Source: Vibrio azureus
Lineage (GTDB): Bacteria > Pseudomonadota > Gammaproteobacteria > Enterobacterales > Vibrionaceae
Length of the DNA stretch: 64,000 nucleotides
Assembly (NCBI RefSeq): GCF_002849855.1
Contig: NZ_CP018616.1
Location: forward strand, 2,356,001-2,420,000
Direction: 5' to 3'
Part shown: positions 63,180 through 64,000 of the stretch, in pieces
Layout: each line of letters opens with the position of its first letter
How positions within the stretch are numbered: the stretch's first letter is position 1
Translations under genes and position numbers: made by a program
The notes under the pieces: model-generated
The model's input: only the letters and a program-made list of their open reading frames with translations
Told to the model about the DNA's origin: nothing
Database searches by the model: none

Positions 63180-64000
63180 ATGAAATACTCCTTAGGTCCA
63201 CTCCTGTACTTCTGGCCTAAACAAGAAGTGGAAAGCTTTTATCAGCAAGCAAAACAGTCCTCAGCCGATATCATCTATTTAGGCGAAACCGTATGTTCAA
63301 AAAGGAGAGAACTCAAACCCAAACAATGGTTCGAGGTTGCCAAATCTCTCGCAGAAGAAGGCAAACAAGTGGTTCTCTCAACCATGGCCTTATTGGAAGC
63401 CCCGAGTGAACTGTCGATAATGAAAACACTGATCGACAATGGCGAATTTATAATAGAAGCCAATGACGTTTCAGCCATTCAATTAGCCCATGAGAAAAAA
63501 GTGCCATTTGTCGTTGGTCCTGCGGTTAACAGCTACAATGCCCAAACTCTCAATCTTTTCCTAAACAAAGGTATGATCCGCTGGTGCATTCCTGTTGAGC
63601 TATCTCGGGAGTGGTTGGTGGATATTTTGACGCAGTGTGATGAGCTTGGTATTCGTCACAAATTCGAAGTGGAAGTATTCAGCCATGGTTACCTTCCACT
63701 CGCCTACTCTGCACGCTGTTTTACTGCTCGTGCAGAAAATAGAGCCAAGGATGCATGCCAAACCTGCTGTATAAAGTACCCAAGCGGTATGGTAGTTAAA
63801 AGCCAAGAAGGCCAGGAAATCTTTAACCTTAATGGTATTCAAACTCAATCAGGCTATTGCTATAACTTAGTAAATGAGCTGCCAGCAATGCAGGGGGTCG
63901 TTGATGTCGTGCGTTTAAGTCCACTCGGCCTAAGTACTTTATCTCAGTTGAATCAGTTCCGAGCTAATCAACAAGGAAGTGCTCCTCAAAGACTTTCAAA
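63180..64000 (+). CDS. ubiV: UbiV (YhbV), partner of UbiU (cut by window edge)
   Basis: The first 273 codons are visible and the frame continues past base 64000; E. coli UbiV has about 292 residues, so only the end is missing. [18 protein letters not shown] is the family start. Cys ligands lie in [14 protein letters not shown], then [12 protein letters not shown], which fit the 4Fe-4S site of UbiV. It works with UbiU in the anaerobic hydroxylation steps. The gene starts 14 bp after ubiU and is co-transcribed. Confidence 0.95.
   Translation, partial: MKYSLGPLLYFWPKQEVESFYQQAKQSSADIIYLGETVCSKRRELKPKQWFEVAKSLAEEGKQVVLSTMALLEAPSELSIMKTLIDNGEFIIEANDVSAIQLAHEKKVPFVVGPAVNSYNAQTLNLFLNKGMIRWCIPVELSREWLVDILTQCDELGIRHKFEVEVFSHGYLPLAYSARCFTARAENRAKDACQTCCIKYPSGMVVKSQEGQEIFNLNGIQTQSGYCYNLVNELPAMQGVVDVVRLSPLGLSTLSQLNQFRANQQGSAPQRLS

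Overview
The window is about 44% GC and gene-dense, and it looks like chromosomal DNA of a marine Vibrio (Vibrionaceae). The gene set supports this: fusA2-radA-plzC (tandem PilZ)-serB-ytjB-deoDBAC-nupC is the order I recall from Vibrio cholerae chromosome 1, the NupC protein closely resembles the V. cholerae CNT transporter, and a dispersed ACCCAAGTRAC repeat of a kind I associate with vibrios recurs between genes. No tRNA, rRNA, CRISPR array, integrase or intact insertion sequence was seen.

Layout. 1-4551: recB (cut by the window edge) and recC on the minus strand. 4851-10500: a YejM-like membrane sulfatase, a TehA/SLAC1-type anion channel divergent from a YeiE-like LysR regulator, SOS gene yebG with a LexA box, and dapD. 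10661-19164: a compact glycerol-3-phosphate block, with glpTQ divergent from glpF-glpK-glpR-glpD. It moves glycerol and G3P into the cell, hydrolyses glycerophosphodiesters, phosphorylates glycerol and oxidises G3P, with its repressor inside the cluster. 19235-24339: a 58-residue small gene, nnrS, an unlinked PBP2 gene and a chromate-transporter-family gene. 24402-36851: a complete tad/flp type IVc pilus locus read leftward from flp, with an extra AAA+ ATPase gene and a 73-residue lipoprotein gene. 37277-38022: a divergent AraC-type regulator broken by a frameshift. 38265-48019: an acyl-CoA synthetase, EF-G2, RadA, a PilZ protein, SerB and YtjB. 48118-54281: the deoxynucleoside salvage set deoC-deoA-deoB-deoD and nupC. 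54479-58195: yjjV with a small overlapping gene, prfC, rimI and holD. 58391-64000: yhbS, ubiT, a PAS-GGDEF-EAL gene, ubiU and ubiV (cut by the window edge). The last three ubi genes belong to the O2-independent ubiquinone pathway.

Points of interest. (1) A dispersed repeat supplies the stop codon of at least five genes; four of them end in -PK*. (2) The tad locus carries a winged-helix-like/AAA+ ATPase, and its neighbouring regulator is frameshifted, with an A8 tract inside the frameshift window. (3) The c-di-GMP protein between ubiT and ubiU has seven 18-bp tandem repeats in its linker and a degenerate GADEF motif next to an intact EAL domain. (4) CGAAA/TCGTT motifs at 10-bp phasing lie in front of the glp genes. 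(5) Perfect CRP-type palindromes precede the sulfatase gene and nupC.
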